From NCBI GenBank assembly GCA_032622095.1, contig CP136066.1:6161784-6225783 (forward strand): a stretch of DNA of 64,000 nt, written 5' to 3'. Below, one piece after another: positions 21,791 to 34,431 of the stretch. The notes beneath the pieces are model-generated. The model worked only from the letters and a program-made list of their open reading frames with translations. It was not told the DNA's origin and ran no database searches. Both the position numbers and the translations under genes were made by a program. How positions within the stretch are numbered: the stretch's first letter is position 1; each line of letters begins with the position of its first letter. This DNA comes from Siphonodentalium dalli (taxonomy: Eukaryota > Mollusca > Scaphopoda > Gadilida > Siphonodentaliidae).

Positions 21791-23106
21791 TGGGACTATA
21801 TAGGAAATTACAATGTGTATCGATATATGATTGTCCTAATCGATATATAGATTGTCCTAATATATTCTGCGACAAACCTTGTTGAGATGGGTATATTTTC
21901 ATCTTTAATATATCAATTATGTACTTATTCAATCAAATAAAGCTGCAAAATATAAACATAGAATTTCAAAATTACTAGGTATTCTTAAATCGCTCCATGG
22001 GAAATTGGTGAAAAAACGATACCGTCGTATCACATGTATATAAATACCTGGTAATATTTATTTTTATATTAAGACCTCAGTCGACTCCAAATTATATTTA
22101 TCAGACGCCAAATTTATACCTCTATGGTGTATCTACTATATATTTTGAGACTTTTCCGTATATATATATCCTTTATAAACTCGAACACGGCTCGACCGAT
22201 TGAGCCCAGACTTGCTATCTAAGTGTAAAGAGCAACGAGAAGTGCCATCGCACCGCTTCTGAGAACGTCCGAGCACTCATTCACCCTTCGCCCTGCCACC
22301 GTCGTTGGAATTGATGGGTTAATGATTAAGGAGCTTTCGTATCTGCGGTGTCGTTGTTAAAGAGCGTTTATATACACGAGTATAAATAAGGCTCAATCGA
22401 CCGTCTCGGAAACTGGGGATATCGAGACGAAATTTCGTACTTAGGGCTTCCATAGGACGGGGGAGATTTCGTCGGGTCAGTTTCTTCCCCCGATGTGACC
22501 TTGACGTTGAAACGGATACCCACAAATGACCTTGGGCGATATCTCGGTCGTCAGTGGTGACATCGACGTGAAATTTCGTATGTATGGTCAACTCGGGACA
22601 GGGAATATTTGTGTCAGGTTATTTTGTCCACCCAACAGTACCCGCAAATGATAGCATGCTGTCGGCGTGCCTGTACGGGGTTACCTTGAAAAACAAAAAT
22701 TAATGAATCGACCAAAGCCATGGGACCAATCCCGCCAGTGGCGGGCTAATCTGCTGGTATTATATAAAAAGTCACATGGTTTTATGCACCAGAAAGGCAG
22801 TGAATATGCCAAGAGAGATTACTCTAAAACACATCGTCCATGGAGTTCAAGCAGTAAAACGTTCAGTTAGCTTCCATGTAGACACGTCATTGTTATTGAC
22901 TGGCAGGGTATATACCAAGAGAGATTACTCTAAAAACAATGATTATCCCGTTCAATCAGTAAAAAGTTCAGTTATCCTCCCTGTATTGGTCATGCTTTAC
23001 GTCCAATTGATTGTGTCAAATGTGCAGATATATATAGTTATCTGATGACAGGATCACGATCAAACGATCTATATCTGAGACGTTATCAAATAGTTTTAAA
23101 TGTATA

Positions 23107-23215
23107 CACGCATCTATGAAGTTATTTTATAGGATTAAAAGACACAGATATATCCTAGCTTATGCGTAATTTTTTAGCTGTGGTTCGTTAATTACGCTAG
23201 CGTATGGTCATATTA
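23107..23215. repeat. Dispersed repeat, copy 1 (second copy 31,010-31,105)
   Basis: Shares ACGCATCTATGAAGTTA, ATATATCCTAGCTTATGCG and AGCTGTGATTCGTTAATTA-like sequence with 31,010-31,105. An inverted partial copy (TTAATTAACGAACC) lies at about 23,490, suggesting a MITE with a decayed terminal repeat. Confidence 0.6.
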
Positions 23216-24029
23216 TCTAATACGACATTTCTGCTGCTTTGAATTTTTGCGAGCGCGTTTGTCGCACAGTAGATCGGTGGGCTTAAAGCATTAATGTCGT
23301 AATCTGAAATAAACGTGTGGGTCTTTCAATGGCCGGCATTCCAAAAATGAGGGGAGCTACTATGGGAATTATGCACAGTGAAGTTCATTCGTAACCGTGG
23401 TTTACATTTTATTGAGAACATAATTATATCATATTAAGGACTGTCAAATATTTGCAATGGAGTGACCTAAAATAATACGAACATAAGCTAGCTTAATTAA
23501 CGAACCAAAGCTGAACAACATGTGTGCTCGTTTGGTGGGGTGGGGCAATTAACTATTTATGTGGTCATTCAACCAGTAAAACTTATGTAGTGACATGGCA
23601 TAGCAGCTGAAATAACGATAAACCTTTATCAACCGACCAACATGGATGTTCCTTTGGCTTCAATCTCACATGATTGAATCATTTTACAACTGGTACTTCA
23701 AGTTCATAAAGTTATAAATATTATAAATGTGGCCATTTGTTGGTCTAGTTACAACAGATTTTCCACTGAATACAAAAGTTAGGGGGGTCAAAACCAGAAC
23801 CCATCCCCTCCCACCAATTATGTGGTTCTAAACTCAGCTCATAAATCACCATCTACATGTACATCTATCAGGACTATGAGATCGAACTCCGTAAAATAAC
23901 AGAAGCTGAGAAACTGGTGTGAATTAAACTGTGACGGGGTCTCAAGCATGTCTACCCCTACACATCAGAAAAATGCCATTAACCTTATCATGACTAGAGC
24001 TCAATGAAATTTTGCGTAAAACTTGGTCC

Positions 24030-24165
24030 AATGCACACTTATATATGGGAGTCTCCCATTGGGAGCCTCGCGTATATAAGAAAAGACATTGGCCTAACAA
24101 CATTTGCCTTAACATTGTAAACCAGTGCACTTTTATATGCGAGGCTCACCATGAGAGACATGCAT
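24030..24165. repeat. Diverged copy of the TATATATGCGAG palindrome family
   Basis: Contains CACTTATATATGGGAGTCTC, GCCTCGCGTATATAAGA, ACATTGGCCTAACAA and GCACTTTTATATGCGAGGCT, diverged from the clean copies in the MITEs at 36.0 and 48.9 kb. Confidence 0.5.
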
Positions 24166-25023
24166 ATATTTGTACATGTATACATGTATAAGAGTGTGCA
24201 CAGGCACATTATCTTTAGTGCTGCACCAGTATGAAAGGATTAATGGCAAAAGTAGCTTGAGGATGGATGTGGGAATTATGCACCTAAAATATAAATGTCG
24301 CGTGCAATGGGGAAAATCTCAATTATTCTGGCTGGGTTGGGGACAATACTGAAATCGAAATCTAAATTTGTGATGCAAGCAAAAGTTATTATTTGGCATT
24401 TAAATTATCCTAATATTACGTAGTACATACGTGAATCTGATAATCCTCAGATATCCTTCTATTTCCATGAATCGACAAGAAACACATTCTTATGAATAAA
24501 GCAGAAGATACATTCAGGTTATCGCAAATTCTGTCGATGGTGAAAGCTACATGATGAAGTTGTTCGTCGAGTTTCGTTGAAATCCACATGACGACATTTT
24601 ATGAATGAATGGAATGATCATGAACATGATGAAATCGACAAGCTTCTTTGTATAATACACATTTCAATCGGATTGCGAACACAGCGTCAATATTATAATG
24701 CCTGGCTAATTTCAGTAAAATACTCCCCTCTAGACAACAACCAACAGTCTTGACTTTTGAAATCTTTCTGTTTGATTTTGGAAGTTTATATTCTATAATA
24801 ATTTTTTTTTTTTATATAATTTATTCATTTTTTTGTTACAATTTACATTCAAATATTAACATACATATATTTTCTGCAAAAGAAATTGAATGGTATATGC
24901 ATCATATACATGTATGTTTCTTATTATTACTACTAATCAATGCCAAGTTGTTGGAATTAGTTCAGTTGGAAGGCATTGTTGCTTCTTTTACAGTCACGAA
25001 GCTACTAAAAAGTGTGTCACTCA

Positions 25024-25064
25024 TCTACATACATACATACACATATCCATGCACATATATATAC

Positions 25065-25103
<39 letters not shown>

Positions 25104-25140
25104 TATACAAATACATATGGACATGTACATATCCATACAT
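25024..25140. repeat. TA/CATA microsatellite
   Basis: Pure TA runs flanked by CATA-rich sequence. It lies close to the presumed 3' end of the minus-strand LINE and may mark it. Confidence 0.8.
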
Positions 25141-25321
25141 TTCTGAGATAATGTTTTCGACTGTATAATGCTGTTTAGGTGAGAAGGATATGGGTCTTGT
25201 AGAGTTCTGGCTTTATGTGGATTCTATTTGTGATAGCTCTTTTTTTTGACAATCCTTTTTTTCTATTCTCTTTTTGTATTGTTTTTTTTTTTTTGAAAGT
25301 TTATTTTTTATTTATAAATTA

Positions 25322-28300
25322 CTATAAGGACATAACTGTAAGGACACTGTCCCATTTTTTCCCTATAGTTCTATTCAAAGACATGTTCCATTTGGTTGCT
25401 AGTGTTTCTGTTTGGTACTCTTGCTTTAAGACATGACATGCAGATTCAATGCTTAAGACTTTTTTCATACATCTGGTTACATATATGTAACGCTTTATCA
25501 ATAATATGATATTGTTTATCGGCAAAGGGTTTGTCATTGTTTTAATTCCAAATATGATATCTTCCGTTTGTAGTGAGTACTCCAGATCACAATACAGATT
25601 TAGTATATTTGAAAAATATTCCCATAATGGTTTTACTTCGGGACAGTTGACTAGTAGATGTTCTGTGCTCTCTATTTCTTTATCACAAAATGAACACAAA
25701 TTAGATGTTATAATTTTGCATTTTTCTAGAAATATATTTGTAACTATGATATTGTGATTAATTTGGAATTGGAAGGCTTGTAATTTTGTATTTTTTGTAA
25801 TTTTAAATGGCCTTTGGTATATTTCACCCCAGTCAGGCTGATCTAGATTTAACTTTCTGTTCCATCCAAATTGCCCGCATGGCTTGCTTGTTACAATGGT
25901 ATTAATATATTTCCAGTATAGATATTTGTTCAGTTTTTCTACTTGTCGAATATCTTGTAAAAGTTTACTGTTTTTAATATCATTTAATTTGCTGTTCACA
26001 TTATTTATTTATTTTTTCCACAATGAATGTATTGAGGTTATCACCCCTTGAAGAGTTAGGTAATTGACCTTCAGTCCGTACATGTTCTGAATGTCTCTAC
26101 TATTCATAAAAGTGCCATCCTGTTTTAAGATGTCATTAATGAACAAGACCTGGTTATCTATCCACTTTCTAAAGTAGATTGGCTGATGTTGTATCTTAAT
26201 ATGGAGATTATGAAAGATTGGTTGGCTCATATAGTTCTCGGCTGATTTGGGCTCTTGAGATAACAGGGCATATGTAGATATTACTTATTTCCAGAAAGGG
26301 TTGAAATTTGTTGCTAAGTGTGTTAATCTGCCTTTATTCAGGTTGAGCATTGCTGCTTCACCGTATTTGTGAGTCTTATCGAGTAGTATCAATTTCCACT
26401 CTGAGAAGTTAAGAGGGTCCAGAAATTTGTTCAGCCATGTAACCTTTAATGATTTTGAAAAGCATTTAAGGTCTGGAATTTTGAGTCCCCCTTCTGTTGT
26501 GTTTTGAATCATTATATCTCTTTTTATTCGGTCTCTTTTTCCATTCCAGAAAAATTTAAATAACAAGCCTTGCATTTCCTTAAGAGTGTTATCTGTTGGA
26601 TCTGGTAGTACAGTCAAACATTGGATTAAGATAGGTAGAACTAACATTTTTATGACAGTTACTTTCCCGATCAGGGACAGTGTCCTTAGGGCACAGTGCT
26701 TTAATATACACTCTATATTTTCTTTCTTTTTCTTTAGATGTGGGTCTTCTAGATCATAAAGGATTCCTAATGATTTACATTTTCCTTGAAAATTCCATTT
26801 CAGATTTATCTCAGTTTCTAAAGATTTTGTATAACCTCTCCTTGTTCCAAACCACACCGCTTCAGTTTTGTCAAAATTGGATTTTAAACCATATACTTTT
26901 TCAAATTCTTTTATAAGTTCAATAGCTCCTTTGAGAGATGACTAACTACCATCCAGCCATAATATCGAGTCGTCTGCATATTGGCTTATGTTGTGTTCTC
27001 TTTCATTTAACATAACCCCTTTAATATTACTATCATATTTAAAAGCAGCTGAGAATGTTTCAATACAAAGAATAAAAAGATATGGTGATAGTTATCGCCC
27101 TGCCTTACTCCTCTTTCTATTTGAAATGATTGTGGCATTTGTCCATTATTTATAATAAAGCTATTTGCGTCATTGTATAAGGTTCTAACCCATCTACAGA
27201 TAGAGTCACCAAAACCAAAACAATCTAGTGTTTTTGTATAAAATCCCAATTTATTGAATCGAATGCTTTTTCATAATCCAGCAGGAGCATCAAACCAGGT
27301 ATTTGTTTTTCTTCGCATTCTAGTAGCAAGTCATAAGTAATACGTGTGTATTCCCCAATATAGCGACCTCGTAAAAACCTTTTTGAGTGTCACTTATCAG
27401 TTCTCCAATTTGTGTTTTTAATCTATTAGCTATCGTAGAAGCTGCTAATTTATAATCCACATTTAATAGAGTGATAGGTCTTAAATTTTTTATATATGAT
27501 TTATCTTTCCCTGGTTTTGATAGGCATGTTATCATTCCCTGACGTTGGGTAATTGACATTACTTCTTTCCCATATGCTTCATTAATTGAATTAAGTACAA
27601 AGTTTGAGATGTCCTTCCAGAAAAATTTATAGAACTCGGTATTGTAACCATCAACCCTTGGTGACTTGTCATTTTTCAATTGTTTTAATGCTGTTTCAGT
27701 TCTTGCATATTTATAATACCTTTACACGATTTTGTTTCTAATTTATTTTTGTTATCTATAAAAGGGTTATTCTGATCCAGAAACTTTTTATAGGAATATT
27801 CATTCTGTTCATTATTCACGTTTGCTTTATACAAGTTTTTATAGAATTGTTTTTGTTCTTCTAAAATTTCATTAATGTCCGTTGTGCAACTATTATCTTC
27901 ACGAATCACTTTGGGGATAAGTTTTTCAGTATAATTCCTTTTTTCCAAATAAGCGAAGTAGTTTGTGTTTCTTTCCCCCTCTGCATACCATTTTGCCTTG
28001 GATCTGGTTATTGGGCCCATCATTTGATTTTGTCTTAATATTTGGAGTTCACTTTATAATTTATCAATTGATTGTTTGTATTTATCGTCTTTTGTTTCAT
28101 CAAATTCCTTCTGAATATTTAAGATTTCTTTCTCCAACTTTTCCTGTGTTTGTATTAAAGGTTTCTTTTTATTTGCACAATAAGCAATTGTTTTTCCTCG
28201 AACGCTCAATTTAATCATTTCCCAAAGCATTTGATGATCCACTGTATACTTGTCATTATTGTTTTTACATGTATACATATTGACTGTTTCAATTATTGTT

Positions 28301-29089
28301 TCCTTTACTTGCTGCACATAAGCAGTCTTTTAATAGTGAATTGTTGAACTTCCATGTACCTTTACCTCTCTTTTGAGTATTGAATGTTAGTTCCAGGTTA
28401 ATAGGAGCATGATCTGATTTATATTTTGGCCCAATGTTAGCTGTTGTCACGAATGTATCTAAGTCATTTGAAATCAGAAAATAATCAAGTCTGCTACACT
28501 TTTTATTGGGACCATACCATGTGTATCTATTTTGAGTTGGATTCTTATGTCTCCATATATCAATCAACTCTAGTTCCTTCATGACTTCCTTTATTTTATC
28601 TTTATTTTTCCTATTATTTTGTTTTTCATAATTGTGTGTGTCCAAGTCATAATTTTGTACTACGTTCCAGTCACCTACCCAGATAGTTGACAGGTTACTG
28701 AGTTCTATAACTTTCTCTTTAATGTTTTCAAAAAAAGTTGGATCCTCTTTATTGGGTCCATATATTGCAACCAGTGTTAACCTCTGGTTGTGTATTGTAA
28801 TATCGAAAATAATGACATTTCCTTTTGGATCTGAGTGCAATTTATGTAGTTTAAAATCAAAGGAGCTATTGAAACCAACTGCGATTCCTCTGCTGTTGCT
28901 ACTGAGAGAAGAAAATTTCATTTCCTGTCCCCATTCATGTTTCCATATTTTTCCACTTTGCGGTGTGGAGTGGGTATCAATGAAGATACATATATCGTAT
29001 TTCTTGCGAAATGTATTAAAAAAATCTCTGCGTTTTGTTTGATCCGAAGCCAGTCCTCTACAATTAACCGCCCCTATCTTCACCGACAT
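25322..29089 (-). pseudogene. LINE ORF2: APE endonuclease plus reverse transcriptase, degraded
   Basis: The first 266 codons are an AP-endonuclease-like domain with GAVNCRGL, YGPN, VGDWNVV, SRLDYFLIS and SDHAPI. A frameshift near 28,310 and a stop at 28,054 precede RT motifs KSPRVDGYN (27,660), NLRPITLLNVDYKL (27,480), LLLDYEKAFDSINW (about 27,265), IERGVRQGD (27,110) and SQYADDSILW (about 26,970). The C-terminal part (26,857-25,322) has KRDRIKRDI, GGLKIPDL and CSFCDKEIESTEHLLVNC. At least three frameshifts and several stops are present. The product would nick target DNA and copy the element RNA at the break. Confidence 0.85.
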
Positions 29090-29711
29090 GTGAGTTCTTG
29101 AGCATGAAATAGGTATTGTGAAAGTATAGCTTGCAAATTGAAATTACATATTTTTTCCCCTCCCTTTCCCAACGCATTATGCAAATATAAAATGAAATTA
29201 AAGTCTATGTGTCTCACACATTTAATATGTAGTTTTTTGCATCCAATACTGGCTTCAAGCTCTGATTGATTGGGTAGCAAAAATTATAATGTAAGCCTAT
29301 TAAATTAACATTGTCGTTTAAATGACTAATGTGGGCACACAAGTGTGCGTTTCTATAAATTAATGACCATGAAACATACATTTGGTGGATCAGTGCTTTG
29401 AAACCACGCAAAGCCAGCCGTGTCAGAATCCACAGCAAAGTGGTGCAGCCTCCACAGAACTCAGGTTGAAAGCTGTGTCGCTACCTCGCACCCCGCCAAG
29501 AACCCGACAGTGCTGAACATGCATGATAACAACTCAGATTCAGGATCTTACAAGTCAACAAAGAGTTTTTATGCTGAAAAAATAGAGAATATATATATTA
29601 TTTTTGGAACTATCTAAACTACCAAGTACAATGTACATGTAGGTGGATCAAAAGTTTAGTTTAATGATCAAAATCCCTTTTTCCTCTCTAGCTTCAAAAA
29701 CGGCGCTTTCT

Positions 29712-30524
29712 TCAGATATACCAGCTTTGTTTTCCTTTTCTCGTCTTCAGCCATCTCACTTCTTTTTTTAACAAGTCTGAACGCAATTTAGATAGGTATG
29801 CTGGTAGGTCTACTGAAATACCATAACCAGAGCCTGCACTGAGTTTTCGGGCTTCATCAATAATTCGGTCCCGGTCATTCAAGTCAAGTAATCGAATAAT
29901 GATGTCAGGTGTCCCCGGCTTTCCCGTAGGGAGCCTGTGGCAAGCTGCAATTCCCATTTCGGATGTTGTTTGTTTTGAGATGTTCAGGTTTTTTTCGAAT
30001 GATTTTAACGTTTTGTTGAGAGTCTCGTCCGAACTTTCGTTGTTTTTTCCTGCTATGCCTTTGACTATCAGATTCCACTTGCGTCCCCATAAGTCGATCT
30101 TCGTTAACGAATCTTCCATTTTTCCTGTTTTTTCATCCAAAAGAATGTTCCTTGAGCAAAGATTTTCCAGTTTGTCTTCCACTTTTTTTAGTTTGGTCTC
30201 ATACTTAGTTTCCAGTTCCACAAAACGTTCCTCTAGTTCCCCAATACGTTTGTCTATTGCTGGAACAGTTTTAACTTCGAATGTTTCCACTTTCTTCGTA
30301 GTTTTTTCGGCCGACTTTTCGAGGTCTTCAACTTTCTGTGTCAACTTTTCAATCTTTGATTCAACAACCTGAATATTCCCGCTGATTGAACTACGCAGTT
30401 GTTTGAAACAAGAAGAAATGTCATCAAAACTTTTGCATGCATACATAGGCTGCTGAGTGTCCACTTTATGGCCTTTTCCTGATCTCGTTTCCATTGTTGA
30501 CATTTTCTCCGCTGTTACTTGCAT
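29712..30524 (-). CDS. LINE ORF1 protein, intact open frame of 270 codons
   Basis: Starts MQVTAEKMSTMETRSGKG. Residues about 30-150 are heptad-rich coiled coil (VESKIEKLTQKVEDLEKS), about 150-210 resemble the RRM-like core (RKWNLIVKGI, MGIAACHRLP, DIIIRLLDLNDRDRI) and the end resembles the L1 C-terminal domain (ISVDLPAYLSKLRSDLLKK). ORF1 proteins of L1/Tx1 LINEs trimerise and bind element RNA. A methionine 8 codons in is an alternative start. ORF1 is intact while ORF2 is broken. Confidence 0.8.
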   Translation of the reverse strand: MQVTAEKMSTMETRSGKGHKVDTQQPMYACKSFDDISSCFKQLRSSISGNIQVVESKIEKLTQKVEDLEKSAEKTTKKVETFEVKTVPAIDKRIGELEERFVELETKYETKLKKVEDKLENLCSRNILLDEKTGKMEDSLTKIDLWGRKWNLIVKGIAGKNNESSDETLNKTLKSFEKNLNISKQTTSEMGIAACHRLPTGKPGTPDIIIRLLDLNDRDRIIDEARKLSAGSGYGISVDLPAYLSKLRSDLLKKEVRWLKTRKGKQSWYI

Positions 30525-31009
30525 TTCCCGATTTCGTGCAATTTAAAATAAAGTTCGTATTCGCTGCGAATATTATATAATTTCACGACTTCGTTTGTGT
30601 AGATTTTACTTCTTCTTATCCCTAGTATCTTTTCATTTATATTTGTAAATTATCGCAAGGCTGTTGACGAGTTTTTTAATAATTTTTTGAGCTCGTGCTA
30701 GAGTGTGACTTCACTCGTCGCTCACCGTACCGGAAGTCCCGTTCTATAATAATTTGTTCAAAAGGAACGGCTTTTAAAAGTTTTTTTATTTACGTTTTAA
30801 GTCTTGAGTCGGCGAGCTCGTAGTCTGTTTGCATTGTGAATCTCTGATTCTCATATGCCTTGATCAATGTATGATATGAATGACCTAATTTATACACGAA
30901 ATTGCTATATAGGACCCACTCTGTCGATGAACCATTGTGCATGTCTGGAGTGTAATATATCATAATCACACCACGATATAAGGCCTAAGTTAATCTTATT
31001 TGATGGGAA

Positions 31010-31105
31010 TACGCATCTATGAAGTTAATTTATAGGAATAAAGAAGAGAGATATATCCTAGCTTATGCGTGTTTTTAGCTGTGATTCGTTAATTAGGCTA
31101 GCAGG
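31010..31105. repeat. Dispersed repeat, copy 2 (see 23,107)
   Basis: About 80% similar by eye to 23,107-23,205; same orientation. Together they bracket the LINE-containing part of the intron. Confidence 0.6.
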
Positions 31106-31567
31106 TGATGATATTAAAGACGATATCCCACTAAACAAACATAGACATCCAACAGCAGTGTCGTCACAGAACCAAATAAAATTTACACCGATAAATGAAA
31201 ATGGGTGGGTTGAAATTAATTTAATATATTTACAAACTAAGTGTGATTATCACTAAATCCAGCATTCTGATTGGTCGGCGCCCACGTGGCTAGTTGCAAT
31301 TATTTCTCGGTGAACGCGCAACAGCTCATAACTGCAGCCTAATAATTACATCGACGCGTCATAGGTTTTGGAAAGACGAACGCATAATGTTTTGGGCGCA
31401 TTTGGACTCGCGCAGGATTGACTTAATAAATCATCGGGTTTCAATGTAAAGAGAAATTGTTCCTGTTAACTTTTGCCAAGGGTGCTATGGGATATTTTGG
31501 GCTGGTTTTGTCACGATACACTTTTCGATTTAAATACATTTATAAAAGTGGCTTTTTCGCTAAATGT

Positions 31568-31742
31568 ATATAAATATAAGGATTAACTGTCATGTGGACT
31601 ATTTTTATGGAGATGTAACCGTGAGGTAAGTGGTCATAACTTGTATGTAAAACTCTTCGGGTTTTACAGAAGTTATGTCCACTTACCTCACGGTTACATC
31701 TCCATAAAAACAGTCCACATGACAGTTAATCCTTATATAAAT
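31568..31742. repeat. Long near-perfect palindrome, arms of about 78 bp
   Basis: Arms about 31,568-31,650 and 31,660-31,742 share ATTAACTGTCATGTGGAC, GGAGATGTAACCGTGAGGTA and AAGTGGNCATAACTT with very few mismatches, around AAAACTCTTCGGGTTTT. Either a young hairpin MITE or a source of double-stranded RNA. Confidence 0.8.
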
Positions 31743-32765
31743 ACATCGAAGATCGTTGTTCTCCATCCCGAAATTCACAGAAGCTGGATAACACTTTATA
31801 CTTTTCCACATGCCATCACGAAATAAAAACAACCACATTTAAAGTGGGGGGCTATATATAGGAAATTACAATAGGATAGCATGTATCAACATATATATTA
31901 TCTCCATATGGGGTATTTATTCTGTGACAAAATGGTCGAAATATGTTGATTTTAATGAGGGAACGGGTGCGAATATATCAATTGATACGTATTTTGAACA
32001 AATAGCGACACGATTATCATAACAATGGTTTGTTCTTTCAATTATATCATCACCACCATCATCATCATAATACGGAACAAGTTTTTCGACTTTTCGTACA
32101 AATAACATTATTTGCAATGTTTGTTTACAAATAAATGTATCGTCATTCGATATTTTCTTGTGAGTCACTTGAACATATTATTTGTCGTCGACCTCGTATT
32201 TTATATAATATAAGAATGAGTATATGTATTTTTTTAATTGATCGGGTGTTGGAGCCTCAATAGTGAAGTATATTATCTCCAGTGCGAGTTTATCTAGATT
32301 GAATATTGTGCCCTTGGTTACCGGTCCTTTCTCTGTGAATGTAAATTGTTAACTCGCATCAGAGTAAAATCTGATCTCTTCGTTCCATTTTGTTATAATG
32401 AATATATGTTTTAAATAATAATTTATATCCAAATTGTTGCCAAATAATATGGATGTGGTGCTAACTGACTACACCTGTAACAATGGGAGGTTAGCAGCCT
32501 ACTGCGAATTGGCAATCTTCAAATTCTATATTCGAAGGCGTAATTTCGCATTAAGCGCATTCAAGTTAAATTCTTAAAGTATATAATCGGTACTTTTCAG
32601 TTAGAAAAGTGATTTTAATGACAACAGTGTTAGCTGTTCCTCTGTGTCAGTTTCATTTTAATTGAGCGGTCCGACAAAATCAGCCAATACAATTTCGTCC
32701 AATCATTCGAACTGGATACTTGACTAATGAAAAATTTGATTATTTTGTATACAACAGCATTATGT

Positions 32766-32890
32766 GACCCGCCATATCAAATCCAGTCGTAAGTCGGGAT
32801 TTGTTTACCCTGTGTCAATGCATAGGTCCCTCGCATATATAAGAGAATGCATTGGCCTAACAATTTTTTATCATTTTTTATTCATAAATG
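32766..32890. repeat. Partial copy of palindromic MITE family
   Basis: Begins TGACCCGCCATATCAAATCC, followed by TTACCCTGTGTCAATGCATAGG, then one arm CTCGCATATATAAGAGAATG and CATTGGCCTAACAATTTTT. It matches 36,848-36,990, where both arms remain. Confidence 0.65.
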
Positions 32891-33121
32891 TTTCTTACAT
32901 TTTTTCAAGGGCCTCTCAAATTATGTGTCTGTGAAAGTACAAAATGCCTCGTTAACATATACATGTACTATATTGTGAGGTCAAACGTAAAACGTAAAAC
33001 GTGTATACGGATAATTAATACAATTCAACTCGGGCCAACATGTTTGTTAAGGTAACTGATAAGTGTAATGGTGAGTTTGCCAAACTGCATTATAAGATGT
33101 ACCTTATCTGACTTCATGCAG

Positions 33122-33333
33122 ACAACTTGTGGGTGGACGGAGAAAGATACGACATCTCGTCGCCATGGACACACTGGGATGGGAGCTCAGTTTCCTATAC
33201 AGGAGCGGCAGTCTATTCAAATCAACCGGATGAGAAGTGCTGGCGACTAAGCATGGATAAGGCATATCACATGGAGGACTGCCCATGTACGAGGGATTAC
33301 TACTACATCTGCCAAATTGGAAAACTGTACTGA
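33122..33333 (+). CDS. C-type lectin gene, last coding exon (second half of the lectin domain)
   Basis: Acceptor CTTCATGCAG, phase 1; the joined first codon is Asp. The exon encodes NLWVDGERYDISSPWTHWDG, YSNQPDEKCWRLSM, MEDCPCTRDYYYICQIGKLY and a TGA at 33,331. The W.dG....W..W, QPdekC and yiC elements are the second half of a C-type lectin domain with its conserved cysteines. The usual calcium site EPN/QPD appears here as QPD, which in vertebrate lectins favours galactose-type ligands, though ligand choice in this family is uncertain. AATAAA at 33,593-33,598 is a plausible polyadenylation signal, giving a 3' UTR of about 270-290 nt. Confidence 0.82.
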
Positions 33334-33639
33334 TTCTCTAAGCATGAGTATGCTGTACGACAGTTACACAGAAATGAGAACTTAGTCTCCAGGTTTGGGT
33401 GACAATTCTTATTAATATAATTTGCAAATGTTATATTTATATACACATATGATATGTATTGGATAAGGTCAGATAGATCAATAGATCATCTGATCATGCC
33501 ATGTATATCTACTCCACACATATATATATATATCTCTACTCCGATGTGGTCGTAGCATGCAGAATAGAGAAATATATTCATGACGTCACTTTAATAAAAT
33601 TCCAATTTACAAATAAAATATGGCACACATTTTCGTGCA

Positions 33640-34255
33640 ACATTATTTTTTAATCATATAATAATGTGATAGTTGTATTTTGGATCAGTATCTTGCATTG
33701 AACACGCGAAAGTCAATATTAAAATACAACTACATTTGTTATACATGTAGCTGAATCCAAGATGTGCAAGAACTGTAATGTATTGCTTTTGTGGCATGCC
33801 GATGATCATATTAACGTTCCTCGATCTATAAATGAAATGCATATCAGGGCTGAAAATTTATCTCACGGTTAGTGACCTGCTATCTAGAAATTTAACGTGG
33901 CCAATATAGTATCGGCATATTACTCTGAGATTGGACCACGTCTGTAAACAGTGTCATGTCGGCATATAAACAGTGTCATGTGCATCATGTTTGTAAACAG
34001 TTGCATGTGCGTCATTAACGGCGAGGAAGGTAATTGGAACATATGTATACAGTTCCACATGCGTCATTAACGGAGAGGAAGATAACTGAAACACATGTAA
34101 ACAGTTTCACATGTGTCATGTATGTAAAAGGTACCATACGTGTCATGTCAGTAAACAGTGCCATACGCGTCATGTCTATAAACTATGGAATCACCGACGA
34201 AAGCGAATACGCGTCATATCTGTAAACAGACAGTGCCACACGCGTCATAGACAGA
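33640..34255. repeat. Segment A with 27-bp minisatellite
   Basis: Bases 33,640-33,900 match 37,840-38,080 (shared ATCATATTAACGTTNCTCGA and TCTATAAANGAAATNCATATCA). From 33,935 a 27-bp unit CATGTCTGTAAACAGTGCCA-TACGCGT recurs with variation up to 34,250. Confidence 0.7.
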
Positions 34256-34261
34256 ACATAA

Positions 34262-34392
34262 CGCGCATCTTAATCGAGAATCTTTTATCGAATGAGTTGC
34301 GGATGGCGCAAGGATATATTTCGCGAGAGCGTAGCTGGAGCGAAATATAACTTTGCGCCGTCCGCAACGAGTTCGATAAAAGATTATCGATT
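34262..34392. repeat. Palindrome with ~58-bp arms (hairpin MITE-like)
   Basis: Left arm from GCATCTTAATCGAGAATCTT to GGATATATTTCGC pairs with the right arm GCGAAATATAACTTTGCGCC to GATTATGATGC, with loop GAGAGCGTAGCTGGA. Confidence 0.8.
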
Positions 34393-34431
34393 ATGATGCA
34401 AGTTGTGTTCTTTATTTATTCTATACCATTC

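Larger units (their letters stand above)
25240..30560 (-). mobile_element. Nearly full-length L1/Tx1-type LINE, antisense in the lectin intron
   Basis: Two-ORF structure: coiled-coil ORF1 (30,524-29,712) followed after about 620 bp by ORF2 with APE endonuclease, reverse transcriptase and a C-terminal CCHC-like motif (29,089-25,322). Poly-T tracts at 25,240-25,295 (poly-A on the element strand) mark an A-rich 3' region; the exact 3' end and a target duplication are not resolved. The 5' untranslated part may extend to about 30,740. Confidence 0.8.
16599..33121 (+). other. Inferred 16.5-kb phase-1 intron of the C-type lectin gene
   Basis: Inferred from the matching donor at 16,599 and acceptor at 33,120-33,121, and from complementary halves of one lectin domain. 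It contains two antisense LINEs, Helitron ends, several repeat families and hairpins. Stretches 16,640-18,470, 18,600-19,430, 21,790-23,095, 23,525-24,000, 24,170-25,020, 30,560-31,005 and 31,745-32,760 hold no gene I can support. Confidence 0.6.

Noticed and set aside
25506-25757. Plus-strand ORFs across the LINE
   Set aside because: Shadows of the minus-strand LINE ORFs.
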